A DNA stretch of 64,000 bases from Gammaproteobacteria bacterium. GTDB lineage: Bacteria; Pseudomonadota; Gammaproteobacteria; Burkholderiales; Rhodocyclaceae. How positions within the stretch are numbered: position 1 is the first letter of the stretch; each line of letters begins with the position of its first letter. Position numbers and translations under genes: made by a program. The stretch covers positions 1 through 64,000 of the forward strand of contig JAHJEO010000025.1 of assembly GCA_018825305.1 (NCBI GenBank), given 5' to 3'. A model generated the notes under the pieces. The model searched no databases, was not told where the DNA came from, and saw nothing but the letters and a program-made list of their open reading frames with translations. This document shows positions 43,520 to 53,381 of this stretch, piece after piece.

Positions 43520-45055
43520 ATGGAGCATACCTCGCACGATGCGTCGACCAACCTGCTGGTGATCGCTGCGGCCGAAGAATCCGTCGCGGCTGCGGCGGCA
43601 CGATTGTCACAGGCCGGCATGGCGATTCGGCTCGTCCGGGTGTCGACTCCGACGGCGCTGCGCGGCGCCTTGCGCGCAGAGGCCTGGGACGGCTGCCTGG
43701 TGCAGCACGGCGAGACGGCGATGAGTGCGCAGTCCGTGTTGAAGGCGATCCACCAGCAGGGAATGGATATTCCCTGTTTGATCATCGCTGCACCCGGCGA
43801 AGAGCGCTCGGCGATTCGTGCCATGAAGGCAGGCGCCCACGACGTGGTGTCCAGCGAAGGGCTGGATCGTCTGGCGCCGGCTCTGGAGCGCGAGATTCGC
43901 GAGGCTCGCCACCGCGCGGAACACCGCGCCGCGCTGGAAATGTTGAAGGACAGCGAAGCGCGCTTTCGCGCGCTGGCTTCCAGTTTGCCCGGCATGGTGT
44001 TTCAGATGGTTCGGGACGAGCGCGGCGGCTTCCGGTTTCTGTTTATCGGCGAGGGTTGCCATCGCTTGCTCGGCATAAAGCAGTACGAGATTCTCTATTC
44101 GGCCAAACGGTTCTTCGATGCCTTCGAAGCGGCCGACAGGCGTCGCCTTGAGGATGCTTTTTCGGCCTCGGCACATTCCGGCCTGCCGCTTGAGTGGGAA
44201 GGGCGGTTGAAGGGCCGCTCGCGCGGAAAGTGGATCAGCCTCAGTTCGACGCCGCGCCATGGCGGACACGGCGAACAGATCGAGACGCTATGGCAGGGCA
44301 TTGCCAGCGACGTCTCGGAAAGCAAGGAAATCGAGGCGCAGCTGCGCCGCTCACGCGAGCAATTGTCGGAACTTTCATCCCACCTCGAAGTAGTGAGGGA
44401 GGAGGAGCGCGAACGGATCGCTCGCGACATCCATGACGAGATCGGCAGTTTGCTGGTCGCAATAAAGATCGAGACCAACCTGCTGACGGCGAAGCTGCCG
44501 GCAGCGCCGGCGAGCTTGCGCGACAAGGCCCAGGTCATCGGTTCGCTGGTGGAGCAGGCGATGGCGACGGCCAGCCGCGTGGCGCGCGAGTTGCGCCCCG
44601 GCATCCTCAAGGAGTTCGGCCTGGCCGAGGCGGTGCGCTGCCAGGCCGACGATTTCGGCAAGCGCTTCGACATTACCTGTCGCGTCCAGTGCGATGACGA
44701 AGGGATGGAGCCGGACGCGGATACCTCGCTGGCACTATTTCGTATCGTGCAGGAGGCGCTGACCAATATCGCGAAGCACGCCCATGCGTCGCTGGTGGTG
44801 CTGCGCATGCGGCGCGAAAACGGTAGTATCTCCCTCGAAATTCGGGACAATGGTCGGGGCATTTCGGATGGGGATCTGGCCAAGCCCAAGTCGTTTGGCC
44901 TGCGCGGGATTCGTGAGCGGGTGCATAGCCTGGCCGGCGTCTTCAGCGTCTCCGCGGGAGAGAGCGGCGGCACCCACATCGCTTTGCAGGTGCCGGAGCG
45001 GCGTGGCGCAGAACCGACCAGTGACGAAGAAGAACTGCAGCGCAACCTGTTCTGA
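43520..45055 (+). CDS. Sensor histidine kinase with N-terminal receiver-like and PAS-like domains (HisKA_3/NarX-DegS class)
   Basis: EEERERIARDIHDEIGSLLVAIKIETNLL H-box; EIRDNGRGISDGDLAKPKSFGLRGIRERV ATP-binding domain; followed by LuxR-type regulator. Confidence 0.88.
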   Translation: MEHTSHDASTNLLVIAAAEESVAAAAARLSQAGMAIRLVRVSTPTALRGALRAEAWDGCLVQHGETAMSAQSVLKAIHQQGMDIPCLIIAAPGEERSAIRAMKAGAHDVVSSEGLDRLAPALEREIREARHRAEHRAALEMLKDSEARFRALASSLPGMVFQMVRDERGGFRFLFIGEGCHRLLGIKQYEILYSAKRFFDAFEAADRRRLEDAFSASAHSGLPLEWEGRLKGRSRGKWISLSSTPRHGGHGEQIETLWQGIASDVSESKEIEAQLRRSREQLSELSSHLEVVREEERERIARDIHDEIGSLLVAIKIETNLLTAKLPAAPASLRDKAQVIGSLVEQAMATASRVARELRPGILKEFGLAEAVRCQADDFGKRFDITCRVQCDDEGMEPDADTSLALFRIVQEALTNIAKHAHASLVVLRMRRENGSISLEIRDNGRGISDGDLAKPKSFGLRGIRERVHSLAGVFSVSAGESGGTHIALQVPERRGAEPTSDEEELQRNLF

Positions 45056-45063
45056 GACAAACC

Positions 45064-45705
45064 ATGACCAACAAGATCCACGTCCTGATTGCCGACGATC
45101 ACGCGATCGTCCGCCAGGGACTCAAGCAGATTCTTTCCGAGACCGACGATCTCGTCGTTACCGGAGAGGCGGACGACGGCGCTGAGGCTCTGCAACTGGC
45201 ACGACAGCAACAATGGGACGTATTCCTGCTCGACGTCACGATGCCCAACCGCAACGGCATCGATACGCTCAAGCAACTCAAGAAGGAGTTTCCGCGACTG
45301 CCGGTCCTGATGCTTTCCATGCATCCGGAGGAGCAGTATGCGGTGCGCGCCATCAAGGCCGGCGCGTCCGGCTACCTCACCAAGCAGAGCGCACCGGAGC
45401 TGCTGGTCACCGCGATCCGCCAGGTGGCGCAGGGCAAGAAATACGTGAGTGCGACCGTGGCGATGCAACTGGCCGACGCCATCGCCAGCGACAGCGAGAA
45501 GCCGCTGCACGAACTGCTCACCGACCGCGAGTTCGAGGTCTTCCGCATGATCGCGGTCGGCCGCCCGCTGACCCAGATCGCCGAGGAGCTCAACCTGGCG
45601 GTGGCGACCATCAGCACCTTCCGCGCTCGCATCATCGAGAAGACCGGCCTGCGCAGCAACGCCGAGATGATCCGCTACGGACTCGAACATGGATTGGTCG
45701 AGTGA
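45064..45705 (+). CDS. NarL/LuxR-family response regulator
   Basis: VLIADDHAIVRQGLKQIL receiver, LLDVTMPNRNGIDTL, C-terminal LTDREFEVFRMIAVGRPLTQIAEELNLAVATISTFRARI HTH. Confidence 0.92.
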   Translation: MTNKIHVLIADDHAIVRQGLKQILSETDDLVVTGEADDGAEALQLARQQQWDVFLLDVTMPNRNGIDTLKQLKKEFPRLPVLMLSMHPEEQYAVRAIKAGASGYLTKQSAPELLVTAIRQVAQGKKYVSATVAMQLADAIASDSEKPLHELLTDREFEVFRMIAVGRPLTQIAEELNLAVATISTFRARIIEKTGLRSNAEMIRYGLEHGLVE

Positions 45706-45709
45706 CGCC

Positions 45710-47506
45710 ATGGCCGAGCTGACCCAGCCATCCGATATTGCTCGCGAAACCCTGCGCCAACTGGCGATGCGGCGAATTCCGCCGACGCCGGACAACTATC
45801 GCGCGCTCTACCATGAGATTGCTAAAACCTCGGCGACAGAGGGCTTTCCCGAGAAAGCCCTGAAGCAGCTTGGCGGTGCATTGCCGCGCAAGACACCGGA
45901 ACAGATGCGCTTCGCGCGCCAGTTCGATGGTGCAGTGACTGCCAAGAACTGGAATGGCGTCAAGACTGCCCTGGTTGAAGTCCTGGACAAGTCCGGCGCC
46001 GAGCCGCCGGCCTGGTCCGGCCTGATCCGCGACCTCGTCGTGCAGCTTGAGGCGCGTCATGCCGAGCTGACCACGGCGCGCAAGCGCGAGGCGCTGGAGC
46101 ATGTGCTGGCCTCGTCCGGCACGCCGGAAATGCTGCATACGCGACTGCAGTCGCTGCTCCGTGCCTGGTCCCAGGGGAGTGCCAGCGGCGAGGCGCTTAC
46201 CCCTGCCGCGCCAGCGCCCGAGACCGCGGCAACCGAGGCTGCCCAGGAAACCGCCGTCCCGCCAGCGCCGACTTTTTCGGCTGCCGTGGCACCCGCGCAG
46301 ACGCGGCAAATTGGCAGCGACCTCAAGGACCTGATCGCGCAACTGCTGGAGGATGCCATCGGCGTCCTGCTGGTCGAAACGCCGGATTTGGCAACGGAGG
46401 CCAGACAACTGGCGGCTGCCGTGCGCGCGACACGCACGGCGGAGGACATCGCCGCCTTCACCAGTAGCATGAAGCAGTTCAGCTATCGGCTCAGCTTCGT
46501 TGCCGAGGATCAGGCCGAGCTCAAGGCTGCGCTGCTCAAGCTGTTGCAGCTGATCATCGTCAACATCAACGAGCTGATCCTCGACGACCAGTGGCTGCAA
46601 GGCCAGATATCGGTGGTGATGCAACTGGTGAGCCAGCCGCTCAACCTGCGGCAGTTGGACGACGTCGAACGTCGGCTCAAGGAAGTCATCGTCAAGCAGG
46701 GCACGCTCAAGAAGCATCTCAATGACGCCCGCGACCGCCTCAAGGCCATGCTGGCGACGTTCGTCGACCGGCTCGCCAGCTTTTCGGACGAGACCGGCGG
46801 CTATCACGACACCATCGAAGCCTGTGCCGCGAAAATCACGCGCGCCAACGACATCAGCGAACTTTCCGACGTGCTCGACGAGGTGATGCGCGAAACCCGC
46901 GTGATCCAGCTCACGGCGCAACGGTCACGCGATGAACTGACGGAAATGCGTGGCCGCGTCGCCGAGGCGGAGCAGGAAATCGCCCGCCTGCATACCGAGT
47001 TGTCGGAGGCCAGCGACGTGATGCGCCACGACGCGCTGACCGGTGCGCTCAATCGCAAGGGCATGGACGAAGCCATCGACACCGAGGTGTCGCGGGTCAA
47101 GCGCCATGGCACCAGCCTGTGCATGGCGCTGCTCGACATCGACAATTTCAAGAAACTCAACGACTCGCTCGGCCACGACGCCGGCGATGCCGCGCTGGTG
47201 CACCTCACCCAGGTCACGAAGGACACCATCCGCCCGCAGGACACCCTGGCCCGCTACGGCGGCGAGGAATTCGTCGTGCTCTTGCCGGACACCGCGCTCG
47301 ATGCGGCGGTCACCGCGATGGTGCGGGTGCAGCGCGAACTGACCAAGCGCTTCTTCCTGCACAAGAACGAGAAAGTGCTGATCACCTTCAGTTGCGGCGT
47401 GGCCGAACTGAAGGGCGACGAGGCTCCGATGGATGCGATCAAGCGGGCCGACCAGGCGATGTATCTCGCCAAACGCTCGGGAAAGAATCGGGTCGTCGCA
47501 GGGTAA
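45710..47506 (+). CDS. GGDEF-domain diguanylate cyclase
   Basis: C-terminal RYGGEEFVVLLPDTALDAAV (GGEEF); coiled-coil middle region. In-frame ATG at 45689 is an alternative start. Confidence 0.9.
   Translation: MAELTQPSDIARETLRQLAMRRIPPTPDNYRALYHEIAKTSATEGFPEKALKQLGGALPRKTPEQMRFARQFDGAVTAKNWNGVKTALVEVLDKSGAEPPAWSGLIRDLVVQLEARHAELTTARKREALEHVLASSGTPEMLHTRLQSLLRAWSQGSASGEALTPAAPAPETAATEAAQETAVPPAPTFSAAVAPAQTRQIGSDLKDLIAQLLEDAIGVLLVETPDLATEARQLAAAVRATRTAEDIAAFTSSMKQFSYRLSFVAEDQAELKAALLKLLQLIIVNINELILDDQWLQGQISVVMQLVSQPLNLRQLDDVERRLKEVIVKQGTLKKHLNDARDRLKAMLATFVDRLASFSDETGGYHDTIEACAAKITRANDISELSDVLDEVMRETRVIQLTAQRSRDELTEMRGRVAEAEQEIARLHTELSEASDVMRHDALTGALNRKGMDEAIDTEVSRVKRHGTSLCMALLDIDNFKKLNDSLGHDAGDAALVHLTQVTKDTIRPQDTLARYGGEEFVVLLPDTALDAAVTAMVRVQRELTKRFFLHKNEKVLITFSCGVAELKGDEAPMDAIKRADQAMYLAKRSGKNRVVAG
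46254..46277 (+). repeat. Dispersed 24-bp repeat copy 6
   Basis: CCGTCCCGCCAGCGCCGACTTTTT. Confidence 0.85.
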
Positions 47507-47540
47507 AAAAGTTCTGTTATACTTCGCGCCCTCAAGCAAG

Positions 47541-47617
47541 GCGCCCGTAGCTCATCTGGATAGAGTACTTGGCTACGAACCAAGGGGTAGGGAGTTCGAA
47601 TCTCTCCGGGCGCGCCA
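47541..47617 (+). tRNA. tRNA-Arg (ACG)
   Basis: GCGCCCGTAGCTCATCTGGATAGAGTACTTGGCTACGAACCAAGG...GTTCGAATCTCTCCGGGCGCGCCA; anticodon loop CTACGAA. Confidence 0.95.
47570..47617 (+). repeat. attL-like 48-bp direct repeat (3' part of tRNA-Arg)
   Basis: TGGCTACGAACCAAGGGGTAGGGAGTTCGAATCTCTCCGGGCGCGCCA, identical to 55551-55598. Confidence 0.92.
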
Positions 47618-47623
47618 AATACC

Positions 47624-47647
47624 AAGGGCTCCAGCGATGGAGCCCTT
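47624..47647 (+). terminator. Terminator downstream of tRNA-Arg
   Basis: Stem AAGGGCTCC/GGAGCCCTT followed by CCCTTTTG. Confidence 0.7.
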
Positions 47648-47676
47648 CCCTTTTGTACTATTCATTGGCACGTGTA

Positions 47677-48336
47677 CTATTGCTTGAGACCGGAGAGCGG
47701 CTGGACAACCTCTGGCTTACGCCGATAAATAGCCTCCGTCGTGCGCGCATCAGCGTGAGATAGAAGCGCCCTTGCCTGCTCCAGCGTTGAAGCATCGCTG
47801 GCACATTTCGCGCGGAGATCATGCTCTGTGAAGCGTGTCTTGACCTGCGTCTCGCTCAATACACGATCCATAAAGCGTTGCCACATGGATTTCCATGTGT
47901 GGCACTCACCGGTCGTCTCATCCATATAGCCCTCCCCCTTCCGTGTACAGAACAAGAATGCCGACAGAACCGGGCGAACAGCCTTGGCCATCTCTACTGC
48001 GGCTCGTAGATCGGGTGTCCATTGATAGATCGTTCTCTTTCCCGTTTTACCTACCGTTTTGTGCCTCTGGATGTGAATGCCGTCCTCTTTCAGGTTGGCC
48101 ATAGTTAGCCTGAGCAAATCGCCACGCGCCATGCCAGTCATCAGCTTGATTCGAACATAGGCCTGAATCGCAACCACGCTCCCCTTGATCCGATGCGGCA
48201 CAAGCGACAAGCACTCAATGACTTCCCAATCCTCGACATATCGATCTCGCGGTTTCTCTCCCTGCAACCGCACTTCGCCCTTGAATGGATGCCTGTCTAG
48301 ACAGCCCCACTCGACAGCCTTCGTGTACCCGCCAAG
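47677..48336 (-). pseudogene. Tyrosine recombinase/phage integrase, N-terminally truncated
   Basis: Catalytic region present (LMTGMARGDLLRL, EHDLRAKCASD, LLSHADARTTEAIYRRK), but recognisable homology starts at GGYTKAVEWG; the ORF's first ~35 codons (to 48438) appear to be antisense to another gene. Confidence 0.75.
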
Positions 48337-48429
48337 TTGCCCGATGCCCGCATCACCCTCGAGCCGTCGCCTGAGCGTGGCAGGGGCACCGAACAGCTCA
48401 TCTCGGGTCGCAGCGGCGCCTATATCACC

Positions 48430-49413
48430 ATGGCTCATAAGGTGCCGAGGACGCGGTACTTCAAGATTCTTGGCCGCGCCGATTGCGACGACTGGGTGGT
48501 GATTGACACCCTATTCATGACGCCCGACAAGCCTGCGCGGATCAAGAGCAATCCGGAGTATTACCTCGGTGGCGGCTTCCGTGATCACGAGCCCCATACG
48601 CAGTGCCTCGGGCTCTTTGCCAAGAAGTTCAAGGCAGGCGACGATGAACGCCTGGCCGGTGCAGACGGCGTGGTGTTTGACGGCGACAGTTACACCATCA
48701 CGAAGGGAACGAATGGATTGCCCATCGGCAACATCAAGGTCTTCATGCGTGGCTGGGCAATCAAGTTCGTTGATCCGACGCCGGAGGATCTGAAGACGCT
48801 TCTTTCCAAGCGACCCGGCCAGGTCATCGACGTCCTGCAACTGAAAGCCGGACTCTTCTGGATCGAGCAGCATCGCGCGACGGAATACGCCACCGCGATC
48901 CGCGCGCTGATCCCAAAGCACGAGCTGGTGTCGATTGAAGGCTGGAACGAGGTGAATCGCGAGCTGCTGGAAGCACTGGCAACGCTCGATCCTGCCGCCG
49001 GCGACGCATCCTTCTGGATGGGGATTCTCGCCGCAGGTGTTGAGAAGACAAAATTCGCCAATCCAGACAATCCCGTGTCGGCGCGCACTGGCGGTGATGC
49101 CCCGCGGATCGCCGGGAACATTCTGGCGTGCAGCGGCGATCTCAGTCTGGTTCCCGAACTCGAGCGCATTGCCTATGCCACCACGGTCTATCAGCACAAG
49201 CTGGCCGCCGCCAAGGCGCTGGCAGCTTTGGGCCGTCCGGATGTCGCCACCAAAATCGGCCAGCGGATCCGGCATGACCGCTGGCAGGCCATCACCCAGG
49301 GTGACCCCATGTTTGTCTACACCTGCCCCTATCGCAGCAGGAGCGCGCCGAATGGCGCGGCGGCGAACGGAATCGTGAACAAACCGAATACATCTGACAA
49401 GGAGGCTCTCTGA
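48430..49413 (+). CDS. Hypothetical protein (island cargo)
   Basis: ~327 aa from ATG at 48430; ATGA overlap with next gene; frame open further upstream, so the N-terminus is uncertain. Confidence 0.65.
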   Translation: MAHKVPRTRYFKILGRADCDDWVVIDTLFMTPDKPARIKSNPEYYLGGGFRDHEPHTQCLGLFAKKFKAGDDERLAGADGVVFDGDSYTITKGTNGLPIGNIKVFMRGWAIKFVDPTPEDLKTLLSKRPGQVIDVLQLKAGLFWIEQHRATEYATAIRALIPKHELVSIEGWNEVNRELLEALATLDPAAGDASFWMGILAAGVEKTKFANPDNPVSARTGGDAPRIAGNILACSGDLSLVPELERIAYATTVYQHKLAAAKALAALGRPDVATKIGQRIRHDRWQAITQGDPMFVYTCPYRSRSAPNGAAANGIVNKPNTSDKEAL

Positions 49414-50006
49414 TGGGAAACTATTCTGCGTGGCACGGGTTCAGCCTGATCATCCCGGTGATCGTTATCGTCGTCATCGTCTTGGTATTGCGCCGGACGC
49501 TGCGCGACAAACCAGAAAATACTCCAATCATGACCCCGGCCGTGGCGGATCCAGCCCGCCCATTGCCAGAGGGACAGACGGACAAGCTGAAGTGGCTGGC
49601 TGGCGGCGGCTACATGCTGGTCTTGGCCGATGCCTTCTTCACCCAGCTGCTAGGCTGCTACCAGTTCCACCTGTTCGGCTACTTGGTGTGCCTTCTGACG
49701 CTGGCGCCGTACCTGATTTTCTACTTCATCAACCGTGTGCATTCGCAGCCGCTTGTGGTGGCCCATGTCTTGGCCTCGATGCGGCTTTACCTGGTCTATG
49801 TCGGATGGTCGGTGCTCAATGGCCTGCTGCTTTCAGGCATTGGCACTAACCTGGTCTATGCCGCGATGGGTCTGGGCATCAGCCTGGTAATGCTGGGGGT
49901 GCTGGCTTGGCTGAGCATACGCTGTGGCCAGGGCATCATCGCGGCGTTCCGGTTAGCGTTGCCTGTCACCAGGGGAGCGATCGCGACCGAAACGCCGTCC
50001 GCCTAA
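49413..50006 (+). CDS. Hypothetical membrane protein (island cargo)
   Basis: 197 aa, AAGGAGG RBS, multiple hydrophobic segments. Confidence 0.7.
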   Translation: MGNYSAWHGFSLIIPVIVIVVIVLVLRRTLRDKPENTPIMTPAVADPARPLPEGQTDKLKWLAGGGYMLVLADAFFTQLLGCYQFHLFGYLVCLLTLAPYLIFYFINRVHSQPLVVAHVLASMRLYLVYVGWSVLNGLLLSGIGTNLVYAAMGLGISLVMLGVLAWLSIRCGQGIIAAFRLALPVTRGAIATETPSA

Positions 50007-50124
50007 GACGAGCGGGGGTATCGCTGCCCGGCGTCCTTGATATCGCCATGTATTTCAGAAATGCCAGGGCTGTCGGCGTAGCGTAACTGCCGACGGCCCG
50101 GTGCCGTTCATTACGGAGGCAGGC

Positions 50125-50856
50125 ATGGCATTGATGAAAGGCTATCTGGCGGAAGTCCTCGCTGCAGGCAGTGTGAGTCCTGCTGGTCTGGTACTGATCA
50201 GGCAGGGGGCCCGCCTGGGCCAACCCCGGGCGATGGTCCAGCTCGGGGTGATGCTCGGGCAGGGGGTCGGCGTGGAACGCAATCCTTCGGCTGCGACACG
50301 CTGGTTCCACCAGGCGGCGAAAGCGTATGACCGCGACGGACAAACCCTGTTCGGCCTTGCCCTGGTCACCGGCTTTGGCATTGCCCGGGACGAGAAGAAA
50401 GGCCTGCAGTGGTTGTATCGTGCAGCGCAGGACGGCCAAAGGCCCGGACTGATTTCAGCACTCGCGCGGCGCGGCGCATCGCCGGACGAGATGGAAACGC
50501 TCACAGATCGTCAGCTTACCGCCTTCCTCGTGTCCTTCTTCGAACAAAGAATTTCAGATGCTCACCTCGATGGCGTTGGAAATGCGCGGACGCTGGAAAC
50601 ACTGCAAACATTGCGCGACAAGGTGATTGCCCATCCGGAAGCGATCTGCCTTGATGACATACCGAGATCGCTCTATTCGGAAATCGATGACTTGGTCAGT
50701 CTGGCTCGCGGTTTCGTGTCGGCGGTCGGATTCGGTTATCTAAGCATCGCCTACGAAGCGGATGACGGGCACTACTTCATGGCGGGCGATGCCAAGCGTT
50801 CGACCACTTGCCTCAAACGCCTACTTCGAACGGCAGATGTTTTACCAAGTAGCTAG
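50125..50856 (+). CDS. Sel1-like repeat protein (island cargo)
   Basis: GARLGQPRAMVQLGVMLGQGVGVERNPSAATRWFHQAAK and GLALVTGFGIARDEKKGLQWLYRAAQDG are Sel1-type repeats; RBS GGAGG before ATG. Confidence 0.75.
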   Translation: MALMKGYLAEVLAAGSVSPAGLVLIRQGARLGQPRAMVQLGVMLGQGVGVERNPSAATRWFHQAAKAYDRDGQTLFGLALVTGFGIARDEKKGLQWLYRAAQDGQRPGLISALARRGASPDEMETLTDRQLTAFLVSFFEQRISDAHLDGVGNARTLETLQTLRDKVIAHPEAICLDDIPRSLYSEIDDLVSLARGFVSAVGFGYLSIAYEADDGHYFMAGDAKRSTTCLKRLLRTADVLPSS

Positions 50857-50986
50857 GCTCACCTGGTGAGCCCGAGTATGGGTATCGTTGAATGAGGCCA
50901 ACCGAAAAGGCTGAGGCCAGCAACGGCAATGCCAGCTTCTACTGCCGACAATCATCTACCCCATCGATTATGCCTGACCGCCTGCC

Positions 50987-51952
50987 ATGAACTATTTTGC
51001 TTTGATTCCGCTATTTGTTGCGACAGCCGCATTGGCGGAAACGCAATGCATCCGCGAAGACGGAAAGGAGGTTGTGCTCTTTGACTATGAAGTCAGCCAC
51101 TGCGTGGATCGCATGGTGCCCCCCGATCCAACGGTGACTTGGAAGCTTGCACTCAGTGATGAGAACTACGGGTGCTGGCTATCCGACGGTCTTTTTGTAC
51201 ATGTCACTTTGGACAATAGGGCACAGACGACATATCCAGCCTATGTTGTCGAACCGATCTCGGTCTGCAAGAACTTCAACGACCAGCGGCTCAATGCAGC
51301 ATGGGAGTATGAAATTGAGGTTGGCTGTGAGAATTTTAGTATCGACTCAAAGATTGCCGAAGGCGCGTGCCGCAAAGCGCTTGCCTTGGCGGAACGCTAT
51401 GGAGAAAACGATCCAAGACTTCTTCGCTCGGTGGAATCATTGTCAGTGCAGACGACGGACTTGCTTGAAAAGGGGGGGCTCATCAATCGTGCCATCGAGA
51501 TAAGGCGAAATCACTTCCCCTCGGATTTTGCTGGGATGATGATCAATATGACGAGCATCGCCACCCTCAGAAGAGATCAAGGAGATGCCGAAGCCTATGA
51601 AGCGCTCTATCTGGAGGCAATTGAGTTTGGTCGGCGGCATCTTGGTGATGATCACATTGAGGTTGCGGCTAATACGCTAATTCTCGGGGCCACATATTTC
51701 AATCGTGGCAAGTTTCGAGAAGCAGAAGAGCAACTGCTGCTTGGACTTGCACGGAGTGAGAAGCACAAGGCGCCCTACTGGGCGTTTGCGCGAGGCATGG
51801 CTAGATCATGCGCGCGGATGTTGGCGGATATTTATCAGAAGCAGCAAAAGCCCGAAGATGAAGCCCGCTATCGAGAAATCGCTCATCGGATTACTGAAGA
51901 GTTACGCCCTCCAGAAAGCAAGGTCTTCGATGACTTGAAGGATCCGTCATAG
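50987..51952 (+). CDS. Secreted tetratricopeptide-repeat protein (island cargo)
   Basis: Signal peptide MNYFALIPLFVATAALA; TPR-like C-terminal half (GDAEAYEALYLEAIEFGRRHLGDDHIEVAANTLILGATYFNRGKFREAEEQLLLGL). Confidence 0.65.
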   Translation: MNYFALIPLFVATAALAETQCIREDGKEVVLFDYEVSHCVDRMVPPDPTVTWKLALSDENYGCWLSDGLFVHVTLDNRAQTTYPAYVVEPISVCKNFNDQRLNAAWEYEIEVGCENFSIDSKIAEGACRKALALAERYGENDPRLLRSVESLSVQTTDLLEKGGLINRAIEIRRNHFPSDFAGMMINMTSIATLRRDQGDAEAYEALYLEAIEFGRRHLGDDHIEVAANTLILGATYFNRGKFREAEEQLLLGLARSEKHKAPYWAFARGMARSCARMLADIYQKQQKPEDEARYREIAHRITEELRPPESKVFDDLKDPS

Positions 51953-52019
51953 GTCGTGGACGCTTACCAGTCCTAAGCCTATCCTCTGATCTACAAAGAG
52001 ATCGGGAAAGGCAGAAGGG

Positions 52020-52148
52020 ATGTACCGAAACGTGGACCTATACGCCAAGGTAAGACGCGCCGTGATGGTTGATGGCATCAGCGAGCGTGGAGCAGCAAAG
52101 CAGTTTGGCATCAGTCGCAAGACGGTATCAAAGATGATGCGGCATACC
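52020..52148 (+). pseudogene. IS21-family IstA transposase N-terminal fragment
   Basis: MYRNVDLYAKVRRAVMVDGISERGAAKQFGISRKTVSKMMRHT matches the IstA N-terminal HTH; downstream reading is antisense to the RES gene. Confidence 0.75.
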
Positions 52149-53354
52149 GTATGCGTCGCGCTTGTGATGGCTGTAGCTAATCGACGTGGTGGTGAATATC
52201 TGCAAGCTATCTTCGCAATACGCAAGCCCGAACGCTTCCGACGGCTGATCAGTTATCATGGCGGGATCGGAAAAGAGCACCACGTTCTTGCCATCGGCTC
52301 GCTGCGCCGATGCGAAAAGTACTCCGTCAAACGGTTCTTTGTGAACATGCGCCAGATATTCCGCCATGGTCTGCGTTATCAGGTATTCGGTCTCCTTTCC
52401 AGGGATGATGGGTTGCGAGATAAGCCGGTGCAGTCGGCGACGAAAGGCTCGCTTCTCAACTTCGTCCGTAAAGTCTGGCTGGAAGTAACTGAGGGGAGTC
52501 CCAGCATAGGCATATTCCAACAAAGAGAAGTCGAGCAAGCGCAACGGCTTGGTCGTTCGCAACCTAATCACCGCCAGATCGTTTCCGATCACCGGACGCA
52601 TTTCGGCAAGGCAGGTTTCTAGATCTTCGGCTCCGTAGAAGACGACTACGCCGTCTGCGTTCATCCTGCCAGTTCGGGCTTGGCTTTCTGGGGGAGGGCC
52701 AGCATGCTTCAAAGGATCGGAAAAGACATCCACGAGCACGTCTTGAGAATTACAAATGCGTGCACGAAATAGCTCTGAACCTTCGGGGAAATTGCGGACG
52801 ACGCTTACGGCCTCAGTCGTGCGAGGGGGACGGGCCTTCATCTCCTCAACACCGCCAAATAGCTTTCCGAATAGGGTATGAGCTGAGGGACTGAAAAATC
52901 GCCTCTTATGCTTCAGCTCTTCAAGTAGGGCCTCCCACTCGGCGTAATAGTGTGAGAGTGCCACGCGGCTTTCGACGTAGTTCGAGGTGTCGTCAAAGAA
53001 CGGGACATCTCCGTCCGGTGGCCATACGTCCTCCGCATCAATCACCGCTTGAACGATCTCGTCCTCAAAGTCAAAGTACTGCCCAAGGACTTCTTGCACT
53101 GCCCAGGACAGTGGCTCGCCCTCCTGCTCCCAAGAGCCGTTGTCGTCCTCCTCGCCATGAAACACCTTAATCTCTTCACCCAGCGAAAAGTTCTCGCGGA
53201 TTCTTGGTTCCAGCAGTATTCCTAGATCGGCAACCGAGATCGCATTCTCGTAAGCGTTGCCGCATACGGAACACTCAAAAAGCCCGCCGTTGTCCCTGAT
53301 ATGTTGCTTCAGGTATTCATCGTCCACGCATTTCCAGCATATAGCGTAGCTCAT
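52128..53354 (-). CDS. Zn-ribbon / HEPN-like N-terminal / RES-domain protein (candidate NAD+-consuming effector)
   Basis: N-terminal CWKC...CSVC; LFRARI, GRMNADGVVVFYGAEDLETCLAEMRP and DPLxYFxTQ-like regions typical of RES domains; ATG at 53354. Confidence 0.75.
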   Translation of the reverse strand: MSYAICWKCVDDEYLKQHIRDNGGLFECSVCGNAYENAISVADLGILLEPRIRENFSLGEEIKVFHGEEDDNGSWEQEGEPLSWAVQEVLGQYFDFEDEIVQAVIDAEDVWPPDGDVPFFDDTSNYVESRVALSHYYAEWEALLEELKHKRRFFSPSAHTLFGKLFGGVEEMKARPPRTTEAVSVVRNFPEGSELFRARICNSQDVLVDVFSDPLKHAGPPPESQARTGRMNADGVVVFYGAEDLETCLAEMRPVIGNDLAVIRLRTTKPLRLLDFSLLEYAYAGTPLSYFQPDFTDEVEKRAFRRRLHRLISQPIIPGKETEYLITQTMAEYLAHVHKEPFDGVLFASAQRADGKNVVLFSDPAMITDQPSEAFGLAYCEDSLQIFTTTSISYSHHKRDAYGMPHHL

Positions 53355-53381
53355 CAAATTGTCTCCGTTATCTGAAGCCGA

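Noticed and set aside
52149-52622. Remainder of the 200-aa ORF after the IstA fragment
   Set aside because: Reads antisense to the RES gene; only the first ~43 aa resemble IstA.
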